A stretch of 64,000 nt of DNA from an uncultured Roseobacter sp. (lineage in GTDB: Bacteria; Pseudomonadota; Alphaproteobacteria; Rhodobacterales; Rhodobacteraceae): assembly GCF_947493125.1 (NCBI RefSeq), contig NZ_CANLQB010000014.1, forward strand, positions 1 to 64,000, in the 5' to 3' direction. Below, one piece after another: positions 52,316 through 60,306 of the stretch. The notes beneath the pieces were generated by a model. That model saw only the letters and a program-made list of their open reading frames with translations. It was not told the origin of the DNA and made no database searches. A program made the position numbers and the translations under genes. Every line of letters starts with the position of its first letter. Position 1 is the first letter of the stretch.

Positions 52316-53041
52316 ATGGCAGAGGCGAGGGATACGATCCTAGAGGTCGACGCCTTGGATGTCCGCTACGGCCCCGTTCGGGCCGTACGCGGCATCAGCT
52401 TCGAGGTCGCGAAGGGTGGGATCACCGCTCTTTTGGGCGCCAACGGAGCGGGCAAATCCAGCACGCTGATGGCGGTTGCCGGTGTCGTACCGGTGACCTC
52501 GGGGCGCATTTCCCTCTTTGGCCAACCCACAACCAAGGCCACGCCCGACGCCATCGTGCGCTCAGGTGTAGGCATCTGCCCCGAAGGACGGCGCATCTTT
52601 GCCTCCCTGTCGGTCGAGGAGAATCTTATAGTCGCGGGCACCGCTGTGGCCACACCGCAGGTCGCCGCCAAGCGCCGTGCCGAGATGATGGAGCGGTTTC
52701 CTATTCTGGGCGAGCGCCGCCGCCAGCTGGCGGGCCTTCTGTCGGGGGGCGAGCAGCAGATGCTGGCCGTCGCCCGCGCCCTGATGGGCGCGCCGCGCCT
52801 GCTGCTGATGGATGAACCTTCGCTGGGCCTGGCCCCGCAGATGGTCGACACGATATTTTCCATTGTGGAAGAGCTGCAGTGCGAAGGCATTTCCATCCTG
52901 CTGGTCGAGCAGAACGCCGCCCTCGCGCTGGAGGTTGCCAGCCATGCAGTCGTGCTGGCCAATGGCGAGATTGCGGCGCAGGGCGCGCCTGCGGATTTGG
53001 CCAGCGATGACCTTTTGAAATCAGCATATCTGGCGGCCTGA
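52316..53041 (+). CDS. Liv-type ABC ATPase (LivF type)
   Basis: A 241-residue ATPase: Walker A GANGAGKSS near residue 39, GICPEGRRIFASLSVEENL near 85, signature LSGGEQQMLAVARAL near 142 and LMDEPSLGLAPQMVD. It pairs with the ATPase half of the fusion protein. ATG 52316 is 4 nt after the binding-protein stop and the stop is 3 nt before livH. Confidence 0.92.
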   Translation: MAEARDTILEVDALDVRYGPVRAVRGISFEVAKGGITALLGANGAGKSSTLMAVAGVVPVTSGRISLFGQPTTKATPDAIVRSGVGICPEGRRIFASLSVEENLIVAGTAVATPQVAAKRRAEMMERFPILGERRRQLAGLLSGGEQQMLAVARALMGAPRLLLMDEPSLGLAPQMVDTIFSIVEELQCEGISILLVEQNAALALEVASHAVVLANGEIAAQGAPADLASDDLLKSAYLAA

Positions 53042-53044
53042 ACG

Positions 53045-53932
53045 ATGGATCAACTCGTACAGCAGCTCATCAACGCGCTCAGCCTCGGCGGCATCTACGC
53101 GATGCTGGCCCTTGGTCTGGCCATCGTCTTTTCCATCGTGCGGCTCATCAATTTCGCCCATGGAGAAATCATGACCTTCGGCGGCTACGGCATCTTTTTG
53201 TCGATGGTGTTTGGCTTCCCGCCGGTCGCGGCCCTATGCATCGGGCTGGGCGCCGCCGTGGTCATGGCGCTGGCGATGGAGCGCGCGGCATTCCGCGTTA
53301 TGCGTGGCGCCGATGTTATCTCGCTCCTGATCACCAGCTTCGCGGTGTCCGAAATTCTCAAAGTTTTGTTCCAGAACGGGATTTCAGCACGACCCGTGCC
53401 GATCTCCTTTCCGTCCGCCTGGTCCAGCTCTTACCAGATCGGCGGCATGACCATCGGCGTGGCCCCCACAGCGTCGATCTTTGTGACGATCCTGTCGCTG
53501 GGATGCCTGACCTTCGTCCTGCGCCGCCTGGCCATCGGTATGGCAATGCGCGCCGCGGCAGAGGATTTCGACATGTTGCGGATGTTGGGCGTTCGGGCCA
53601 ACAGGGTTGTCGCCGCGGCCTTTGCCATCTCGGGCCTGCTTGCTGGCGTTGCCGCGGTCATCTGGACGGCCCAACGCGGGTCCGTCGATCCGATGATGGG
53701 TTTCTTTCCAGTGCTCAAAGCCTTCATCGCAACCGTGCTGGGCGGGTTGGGCAGCCTGGGCGGCGCGGTGCTGGGCGGATTTGTCGTGGGCACGCTTGAG
53801 GTGCTCACACAGGCGTTTCTGCCGGACTCCTTGACCCCCTATCGGGATGCTATCGTGTTGAGCGCCGTAATCGCCGTGCTGCTGGTGCGGCCAGATGGCC
53901 TGTTGCCGGCCCGCAGCGGCACGCGCTCTTAG
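53045..53932 (+). CDS. Liv-type ABC permease (LivH type)
   Basis: A 295-residue permease with about eight helices. QLINALSLGGIYAMLALGLAIVFSIVRLINFAHGE at the N-terminus is the LivH hallmark, and KAFIATVLGGLGSLGGAVLGGF near 220 another. It forms the channel with the permease half of the fused protein. Operon end is probably the acetamidase gene 76 bp downstream. Confidence 0.92.
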   Translation: MDQLVQQLINALSLGGIYAMLALGLAIVFSIVRLINFAHGEIMTFGGYGIFLSMVFGFPPVAALCIGLGAAVVMALAMERAAFRVMRGADVISLLITSFAVSEILKVLFQNGISARPVPISFPSAWSSSYQIGGMTIGVAPTASIFVTILSLGCLTFVLRRLAIGMAMRAAAEDFDMLRMLGVRANRVVAAAFAISGLLAGVAAVIWTAQRGSVDPMMGFFPVLKAFIATVLGGLGSLGGAVLGGFVVGTLEVLTQAFLPDSLTPYRDAIVLSAVIAVLLVRPDGLLPARSGTRS

Positions 53933-54008
53933 TTGCCGCCCGGTCTTCGATGTTGATCCGGTTTGAAGCCAGTTTTGAGATGAACCTTCTGCCTGATCGA
54001 GCAAACCC

Positions 54009-54967
54009 ATGTGCAACAACTGCGACTACACCATCCACGGCGCGCAACATCATTTCGGCTGGAACAATTCCATCGCCCCGGTGGAAACGTTGCCCCCGGC
54101 TCAACGCTGCTCTTCCATTGCATGGACTCTTCGGCGGGCCAACTTGGCCCATCAAGAACCGTGGCCGATGTCACCGCCCTCGATTTCGGCAAGATCAATC
54201 CTGTCTCCGGACCCGTCTACATCGACGGAGCGGAACCCGGCGATGCGCTAAAGATCACGCTCCACGGATTTGCGCCGCGCGAAACGGACGGCAGCGGCTG
54301 GGGCTGGACCGCCAACATCCCCGGCTTTGGTCTCCTTGCAGATCAGTTCGAGGATCCTGCACTGAAGATATGGACCTACGACGCGATGACGATGGAGCCC
54401 GCACTCTGGGGTGATATGGGCAGCGTGCCGCTTAAGCCCTTTATCGGCACAATTGGGGTTGCGCTCGCTGAACCGCGGCTGCATTCCATCGTCCCACCTC
54501 GGCGGACAGGCGGCAACCTAGACATCCGCGACCTGTCCGTTGGTACGGAGATATATCTGCCAATCGAGGTGGCGGGTGCTCTCTCCTCTGTCGGCGACAC
54601 CCACGCGGCCCAAGGCGATGGTGAAGTCTGCGGAACCGCCATTGAGAGCCCGATGGATGTGACGCTGACCCTCGATCTTGTCAAAGGCGCCAACCTCGCA
54701 ATGCAGCGCTTTCGCACACATGGACCCGTGACAAACCATCTTGATGCGAAGGGCTATGACGTCACCACTGGCGTGGGGCCCGACCTGATGGCGGGGGCTC
54801 GCGATGCCGTGGCGGGCATGATTGACCTGCTCACAGCGCGACATGGAATGCCTGCCGTTGATGCCTGCATGCTTCTATCGACCTGCGGAGACCTCAGAAT
54901 CTCCGAAATCGTGGACATGCCGAATTGGGTTGTCTCGTTCTACTTTCCACGCCTGGTGCTCGAGTGA
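54009..54967 (+). pseudogene. Acetamidase/formamidase, apparent 1-nt frameshift near the N-terminus
   Basis: The protein matches FmdA/AmdA-type amidases that release ammonia from formamide or acetamide: TVADVTALDFGKINPVSGPVYIDGA, GWGWTANIPGFGLLADQF, SIVPPRRTGGNLDIRDL, VGDTHAAQGDGEVCGTAIESPM are all intact. But the canonical start MCNNCDYTIHGAQHHFGWNNSIAPVET (ATG 54009) is in a different frame from the rest, which resumes at NVAPGSTLLF. Restoring one base at about 54090 (ACGTTGCC to ACGGTTGCC) joins them, and 959 nt is one short of a multiple of three. It may be a recent frameshift or a sequencing error; a start at 54011 would give a false N-terminus. Confidence 0.8.
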
Positions 54968-55401
54968 GCCCCCGTATTTGGTGTCCGCTTGAAGCGGAAA
55001 CAGGTTACGAACAAAAAAAAAGATCAGGCGTCCGCCAGCAGGATCGTCGGGCAGTATTGGCGCTTCGGCTCTAGTCCGATGCGAGTGCATTGCCGATTGA
55101 AGTCACCTTTACCGTCATCGGAGTGATCTGACGTAAACTGTCAAACCCCAGCATGTCGGCGTTGACAATAGCTCTTTCTCAGGTGCGGCCTCGAGGAGGG
55201 CAGCAAGGCTTGCCCCCATTTCGATACTTGCGAGCATTTTGCCAAGACATTGATGCGCTTCAACACCGAAGACCAAGTGAAGCCGCGGGTGATAGGTTCG
55301 ACGTATATCGAACTTGTCCGCGTTGGAGTAGAGTTGAGTTAGGACTCAAAGATGTAAAAAAGGGGCCGCGTCAATGCACGGACGCTTTAGCGTCTGACCA
55401 T
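54968..55401. other. Intergenic region with no recognised gene
   Basis: About 430 bp between convergent amidase and VOC genes. There is an A-rich run at about 55011-55020 but no convincing GC hairpin before it. No protein-like frame was seen. Confidence 0.4.
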
Positions 55402-55794
55402 TTACATCTCGTCTTTCAAATCTGCTTCGCCGGCATTGAAATCGACGTGAATGTGATTGCCGTCGACATCCGCAACGTTGACCTGCACAATCGACAAACC
55501 CGGAATTTTCACGGCGTCGAACGCGACGTTGTTGTCTCTCAGTCGTGCGACAAACCCCTTGTACCCTTGTGCGGTGAAGGCAAAGTGCTCGATCTTGGGG
55601 TCGGTTGCCGCGCATTCCGCGGGCACTTCCACCAGATGCACCATTGGGTGGCTCCCGACATAAAGCCATGCGCCGCGGAAGCCGAAATCGGGTCTCTCAC
55701 CCGGCACCAACCCGAGAACATTGCTGTACCACGCCACCATCTGATCCAGCCGGTTTGTGCGCAGGTTCACATGATCAAGTCTTCCAATATTCAT
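55402..55794 (-). CDS. VOC-superfamily (glyoxalase/dioxygenase-like) protein
   Basis: A 130-residue metal-dependent VOC protein: LDHVNLRTNRLDQMVAWYSNVLGLVPGERPDF at residues 6-37, WLYVGSHPMVHLVEVP near 45, HFAFTAQG near 70 and VNVADVDGNHIHVDF near 108. The His and Glu positions of the beta-alpha-beta modules are present, so a metal-binding lyase, isomerase or dioxygenase is possible. ATG 55794 follows GGGGGAGGAAAG; the frame upstream is the end of the E1 gene region. It is last in the minus operon. Confidence 0.85.
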   Translation of the reverse strand: MNIGRLDHVNLRTNRLDQMVAWYSNVLGLVPGERPDFGFRGAWLYVGSHPMVHLVEVPAECAATDPKIEHFAFTAQGYKGFVARLRDNNVAFDAVKIPGLSIVQVNVADVDGNHIHVDFNAGEADLKDEM

Positions 55795-55846
55795 CTTTCC
55801 TCCCCCTTTTGTACTGCCGACTGACCCATTCAGACTGCGGAAAACC

Positions 55847-58222
55847 TCAAGAGTGCGCAAGCCGGATCGGTCGCCCGCAGCTCAATCGGTGCAGCGCCGC
55901 GACGATGGCATCCGCGTCTATGCCAAAGTGGTGGTAGAGATCTGCGACCGTTCCCGTCTGGCCAAAATGTTCAACCCCAAGCGACAGCGTGGGATGACCT
56001 TTCACACCACCAATCCAGCTCAGCGTCGCGGGGTGTCCATCGATCACGGTCACCAGCGTTGCCTCCCGTGGCACGGGCGCCAGCAGGCTTTCGATATGGG
56101 ACACGGCTGCCTTGTTGCCCTTGGCCCGCTGGCGTTGCGCCGAGTGCCAGCCGGCATTGAGCCGGTCCGCGGAGGTGACCGCCAGCACACCGATATCGCG
56201 CCGATCCGGCCCGACCCGGCCCGCCGCGGCGATTGCTTCGGTAGCGACTGTGCCTTGATAAACGATCACCGCCTCGCAGTTTGGTCCGGGTGCGCGCAGC
56301 CAGTAAGCGCCGTCAATGATGCCCTGACGGCGCGCTTCGGTCATGCCAAGCCCTGGCTGCTCGACCGGTCGGGTTGATAGTCGCAGGTACACCGAACCCC
56401 CGGTCTCATCCCGCAGCCAGGTCCGTTCGTCGGGATCGCCCTCGCCGTCGCGCTGCAAATAGTCGAACGACCAGTGCATGATGGCTGCAAGCTCGTCCGC
56501 GAAGGCGGGCTCGAAGGCAGCCAACCCATCCTGGCTCATGCCGATGAGCGGCGAGGCGATGGATTGATGCGCCCCTCCCTCCGAGGCGAGCGAAACGCCC
56601 GACGGCGTGCCAATCAGGAGAAACCGCGCATCCTGATAGCAGGCATAGTTGAGCGCATCGAGGCCGCGGCTCACAAAGGGATCGTAGAGGGTGCCAATGG
56701 GGATCAGCCGTTCGGCGAAAAGACCATGCGACAGGCCTGCCGCCCCCAGCAGCAGAAAGAGGTTCATCTCGGCGATCCCCAACTCAAGATGCTGCCCCTC
56801 GGGAGAGAAGCGCCATTTCTGCGTACTCGGCACCCGTTCATCGCGGAACGTATCCGGGATATCCTCGCGCGCAAAAAGACCGCGCCGGTTCACCCAGGGC
56901 CCAAGGTTGGTAGACACGGTGACATCCGGCGACGTGGTCACGATCCGGTCTGCAAGTTCGCTGTCGCCCTTGGCCATTGCATCCAAAAGCTTGCCAAAGG
57001 CCGCCTGCGTCGAGAGGGTCGCATCGCCGGGAGGATCCAAATCGGGCACCGCGACCCTCTCGGCACGAAAACGGCGCGGTCCTTTTGCAAAGAAGGGTAC
57101 CTTTGCCAGAAACGTCTTGAGGTCCTTTTCGGGCACGTCGAGCCCTTCGAAATGGTCCCATTCATGACCGGCGCGAATGCCCATCGTATCGCGGAATTCG
57201 GTCATCTGAGCCTGGGTCATAAGCCCCGCGTGATTGTCCTTGTGGCCCGCCAGTGGCGTGCCCCAGCCCTTTACGGTATAGGCGATGAAGGCCACCGGGC
57301 GATCATGATCAACAGCGGCGAAGGCCTCGGCCAGTGTTTCCATGCAATGGCCGCCGAGATTTTCCATCAGTTCGGCAAGGTCCGCGTCGGAATAGCTGTC
57401 GATAAGCCGCGTGATGTCCCCCTGATCGCCAAGATCGTTCATCAACCGCGTGCGCCAGGCCGCACCCCCCTGAAAGGTCAGTGCCGAATAGACCGCGTTG
57501 GGGCACGCGTCGATCCAGGCCCGCAACCGTGCTCCACCGGGCCTGTCGAATGCGGCGCGCTGCAGCACACCGTATTTGAGCATTTGCACATCCCAGCCAA
57601 AGGCGCGGAAGATGTCAGTAATGCGCGTGTAGAGCCCTTCGTGCACCACGCCGTCGAGGCTCTGGCGGTTGTAGTCGATGATCCACCAGGTGTTGCGCAG
57701 CCCGTGTTTCCAGCCCTCTTGCAGGCACTCGTAGATATTGCCCTCATCAAGCTCCGCATCACCGACGAGCGCGATCATCCGCCCATCGTCGCGGGGCGCT
57801 GTCCAATCCCTGGCCTTCAGATAATCCTGTACCATCGAGGCAAAGGCGGTAATGGCCACGCCGAGGCCTACCGAACCGGTCGAGAAATCGACGTCATCCA
57901 CATCCTTGGTGCGGCTGGGATAGCTTTGCGCCCCACCGTAGCCGCGAAAGTTTTCGAGGTTTTCGCGGCTCTGATTGCCCATGAGGTATTGCATGGCATG
58001 AAAGACAGGCGACGCATGCGGCTTGACCGCCACCCGATCCTGGGGCCGAAGCGCAGAAAAATAGAGCGCGGTCATAATCGTGACCATCGAGGCAGAAGAC
58101 GCCTGATGCCCACCGACCTTGATCTCGTCCTTGGCCCGCAGATGGTTGGCGTTGTGGATCATCCAGCACGCAAGCCAGAGCAGCTTCTTCTCGATGGCGC
58201 GCATCACATCCGTCTCGGTCAT
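55847..58222 (-). CDS. AceE-type (homodimeric) 2-oxoacid dehydrogenase E1
   Basis: A 791-residue thiamine-diphosphate enzyme of the AceE/MdeB type (AceE is about 890). Landmarks are KVGGHQASSASMVTIMTALYF near 37, DVDFSTGSVGLG near 109, the ThDP motif GDAELDEGNIYECLQEG...DYN near 152-184, HKDNHAGLM near 328 and GIAEMNLFLLLGAAGLSHG near 485. No E2 or E3 gene is nearby, so it either borrows the housekeeping lipoyl partners or acts as a decarboxylase/transketolase-like enzyme. Candidate substrate is a 2-oxoacid from the neighbouring pathway, e.g. 2-oxobutyrate. It overlaps the thioesterase-like gene by 4 nt. Confidence 0.85.
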   Translation of the reverse strand: MTETDVMRAIEKKLLWLACWMIHNANHLRAKDEIKVGGHQASSASMVTIMTALYFSALRPQDRVAVKPHASPVFHAMQYLMGNQSRENLENFRGYGGAQSYPSRTKDVDDVDFSTGSVGLGVAITAFASMVQDYLKARDWTAPRDDGRMIALVGDAELDEGNIYECLQEGWKHGLRNTWWIIDYNRQSLDGVVHEGLYTRITDIFRAFGWDVQMLKYGVLQRAAFDRPGGARLRAWIDACPNAVYSALTFQGGAAWRTRLMNDLGDQGDITRLIDSYSDADLAELMENLGGHCMETLAEAFAAVDHDRPVAFIAYTVKGWGTPLAGHKDNHAGLMTQAQMTEFRDTMGIRAGHEWDHFEGLDVPEKDLKTFLAKVPFFAKGPRRFRAERVAVPDLDPPGDATLSTQAAFGKLLDAMAKGDSELADRIVTTSPDVTVSTNLGPWVNRRGLFAREDIPDTFRDERVPSTQKWRFSPEGQHLELGIAEMNLFLLLGAAGLSHGLFAERLIPIGTLYDPFVSRGLDALNYACYQDARFLLIGTPSGVSLASEGGAHQSIASPLIGMSQDGLAAFEPAFADELAAIMHWSFDYLQRDGEGDPDERTWLRDETGGSVYLRLSTRPVEQPGLGMTEARRQGIIDGAYWLRAPGPNCEAVIVYQGTVATEAIAAAGRVGPDRRDIGVLAVTSADRLNAGWHSAQRQRAKGNKAAVSHIESLLAPVPREATLVTVIDGHPATLSWIGGVKGHPTLSLGVEHFGQTGTVADLYHHFGIDADAIVAALHRLSCGRPIRLAHS

Positions 58223-58617
58223 GTCCGCGCATCCGCCTTCGCCAAGAGCGTGTCTGGCCGGACGATGGCCCGCGCGATACGACCCTCACCGATCTTGCCT
58301 GTTGTATCCGTGCTTTGCACGTCGAACCAAGAGAGCGCGCTGTCCTGACCGGTAAATGTCGCTGTGCTGATTACCTCGGCCCCCACCGGGGTCGGCGCCA
58401 AGTGGCGAACGTCGATCGTCACACCCACCGAGACTTCGCCGTCGCATAGCGCTTGAATGAGGAGATCGGCGCAAGCACGCTCCATATCCGCGATCATAAA
58501 TGGGGTGCCAAAGACCGGCGGCAGCGGCACGCTATCATTTTGTCCCAGAGCCGCCGGGGTACGCGTGTCTGTCACTGCCGCACGAAATTCTGCGCTCTGT
58601 CCAATCTCCAGCGCCAC
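58219..58617 (-). CDS. Thioesterase-like (hot-dog fold) protein
   Basis: A 132-residue protein resembling the fluoroacetyl-CoA-thioesterase/FlK-like family: PPVFGTPFMIADMERAC near 34-50 and VGVTIDVRHLAPTPVGAEV near 65-83, with a Glu and His at the expected positions. It probably hydrolyses an acyl-CoA. The start is GTG 58617, preceded by AGGAGG (58624-58629 on the minus strand), and overlaps the TetR stop; the longer frame is TetR coding sequence in another frame. Confidence 0.8.
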   Translation of the reverse strand: MALEIGQSAEFRAAVTDTRTPAALGQNDSVPLPPVFGTPFMIADMERACADLLIQALCDGEVSVGVTIDVRHLAPTPVGAEVISTATFTGQDSALSWFDVQSTDTTGKIGEGRIARAIVRPDTLLAKADART

Positions 58618-58618
58618 A

Positions 58619-59365
58619 TCAATCCTCCTGATTTTTCGCCAGCGTGAGCAAGGCCTGAAAGCCTGCAGTCTGAAAGTTAACCAGCGTATCGAGATTGTCG
58701 GTGGGGCTCCGATGCCCCCTGGCGCCTTCGGCCAGCCGTTCGGGGCGGCCTGTGTCGGCGCAAAGCCCCAGCATTGCTGCCACCATTGCCGAAAATCCCT
58801 CGATGACATCGGCTTCGACCACACCCGGAAGGCTGCGGCGAAACTCTTCCAAGTAAGCCCGCGCCGTAGCGTCATAGTGTCGGGCTATGATCTCGGTGCC
58901 CAGCGGCGAGTTGGCCAGCCGGCCCATAAGGGCCGCGTAGGTCCGCCACCCGGGGTCGCCCCGACCGGCTGAAAGCACAAAGGGGCTGATGTAGTCGCGC
59001 ACGAGGGTGCCGATGGGGATTGGCCCGGCGCCCGCAGCGGCTCGTGCGGCTTTAAGTGCGGACATTCGAAGCTCAGACATGATCGCCGAGCGCCGCGCGA
59101 TGACCGTGTCGAAAAGCGCCTCTTTCGGTCCGAAATGATACCCCACTGCGTGCAGTTGCACTTCCGCCGCCGCTGCCACATCCCGAAGCGCGGCTCCGTC
59201 ATAGCCCTCATCGGCGAAAATCCGTTCGGCAGCATCCAGAATGCGCGCCCGGGTTTCATCCGATGAGATACCCTTGGGCCGGCCCGGCTTCCTGCGCGCC
59301 GGGCGCTGCGGGGGTGGTGGCGTTTCCTCGAAGGCGTTTTCGAGGCTTGGCGTGTTTTCCGTCAT
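58619..59365 (-). CDS. TetR-family transcriptional regulator
   Basis: A 248-residue repressor with a Pro-rich, basic N-terminal tail (about 1-33) containing a KPGRPKG AT-hook-like motif, then the TetR helix-turn-helix (ILDAAERIFADEGYDGAALRDVAAAAEVQLHAVGYHFGPKEALF, residues 41-85), and a C-terminal ligand domain like the PsrA/TetR_C group. It is embedded in the operon it probably controls, between BKACE and the thioesterase gene, overlapping BKACE by 4 nt. Confidence 0.9.
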   Translation of the reverse strand: MTENTPSLENAFEETPPPPQRPARRKPGRPKGISSDETRARILDAAERIFADEGYDGAALRDVAAAAEVQLHAVGYHFGPKEALFDTVIARRSAIMSELRMSALKAARAAAGAGPIPIGTLVRDYISPFVLSAGRGDPGWRTYAALMGRLANSPLGTEIIARHYDATARAYLEEFRRSLPGVVEADVIEGFSAMVAAMLGLCADTGRPERLAEGARGHRSPTDNLDTLVNFQTAGFQALLTLAKNQED

Positions 59366-60297
59366 GCCGCGCCCCGGCTCTTTTCGCGCGGTGCAAGATC
59401 GAGTATTTCCGCGGCTTCAGCGCTCGTTGCGGCGCGCAGACCCAACCCGCTCAGCAAAGCCTTTGCCTGTTCAACCTGTTCGGCGTTTGACACAGCCAAA
59501 CGCCCCGGTCCCGCCCAAAGCGAATCCTCAAGGCCCACGCGCATATGCCCCCCTGCCGCAGCAACCGTCGCCGCCACGCGCATCTGATGTGCACCGGCCC
59601 CCAGCGCCGACCAGACCAAATTGTCCCCGAAAAGCCGCTCGGCCGTGCGGCGCATATGCGTGATGTCATCCACATGTGCGCCGATGCCGCCCAAGAGGCC
59701 AAACACGGTTTGTACAAAGAACGGCGGCTCAACCGCACCCGTATCCGCAAAATGCGCCAGATTGTAGAGATGTGCGGTGTCATAACACTCGAACTCGAAT
59801 CGTGTGCCATTGGCGCGGCAGACCTCCAAAACATAGGCGATGTCTTTGTAACTGTTGCGAAAGACGAGGTCGTGCGATCCTTCGAGATGGTCGCGCTCCC
59901 ATCCCGTCAGCTTCGGGTACCGACGCAGCATCGGGAAGAGCCCCATGTTCATCGAGCCCATGTTGAGCGAGGCGAGTTGCGCGGCGAAGTGCGCCGCCGG
60001 GCGCACACGCTCCTCTACGGTCATGTAAGGGCTGCCACCTGTTGTGAGATTCAGCACCGCATCCGTCGCTTCTGCAATACGCGGCACAATCCGCCCGAAC
60101 CCTTCGACACTCTGGTCTGGCTGGCCGGTTGTGTCGTTCCGCGCGTGCAGATGAAGGATCGCAGCACCCGCCTCTGCCGCTTCGATGGCGGAGGCGACGA
60201 TGCTGTCGGAATCGCCAGGAAGATGCGACGACATGGAAGGCGTGTGGATCGCGCCGGTGATCGCGCAGGTGATGATGACGGGCCGGGGCTGGGCCAT
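59362..60297 (-). CDS. BKACE-family (DUF849) beta-keto acid cleavage enzyme
   Basis: A 311-residue TIM-barrel enzyme that converts a beta-keto acid plus acetyl-CoA to acetoacetate and a new acyl-CoA. ITCAITGAIHTPSMSSHLP at residues 9-27 and the zinc motif LHLHAR (His49, His51) are diagnostic. LNLTTGG near 85, FECYDTAHLYNL near 170 and ALGAGAHQM with VGLEDSLWAG near 255 complete the family. The keto acid could be a product of the molybdenum hydroxylase encoded just upstream. ATG 60297 is 10 nt after that gene. Confidence 0.92.
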   Translation of the reverse strand: MAQPRPVIITCAITGAIHTPSMSSHLPGDSDSIVASAIEAAEAGAAILHLHARNDTTGQPDQSVEGFGRIVPRIAEATDAVLNLTTGGSPYMTVEERVRPAAHFAAQLASLNMGSMNMGLFPMLRRYPKLTGWERDHLEGSHDLVFRNSYKDIAYVLEVCRANGTRFEFECYDTAHLYNLAHFADTGAVEPPFFVQTVFGLLGGIGAHVDDITHMRRTAERLFGDNLVWSALGAGAHQMRVAATVAAAGGHMRVGLEDSLWAGPGRLAVSNAEQVEQAKALLSGLGLRAATSAEAAEILDLAPREKSRGAA

Positions 60298-60306
60298 AGG
60301 TGCTCC

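Noticed and set aside
56474-58348. A 624-codon open frame opposite the AceE-type E1 gene
   Set aside because: It is a shadow of the high-GC coding strand: no family features and Arg/His/Gly-rich composition, while the minus-strand frame has full ThDP-enzyme motifs.
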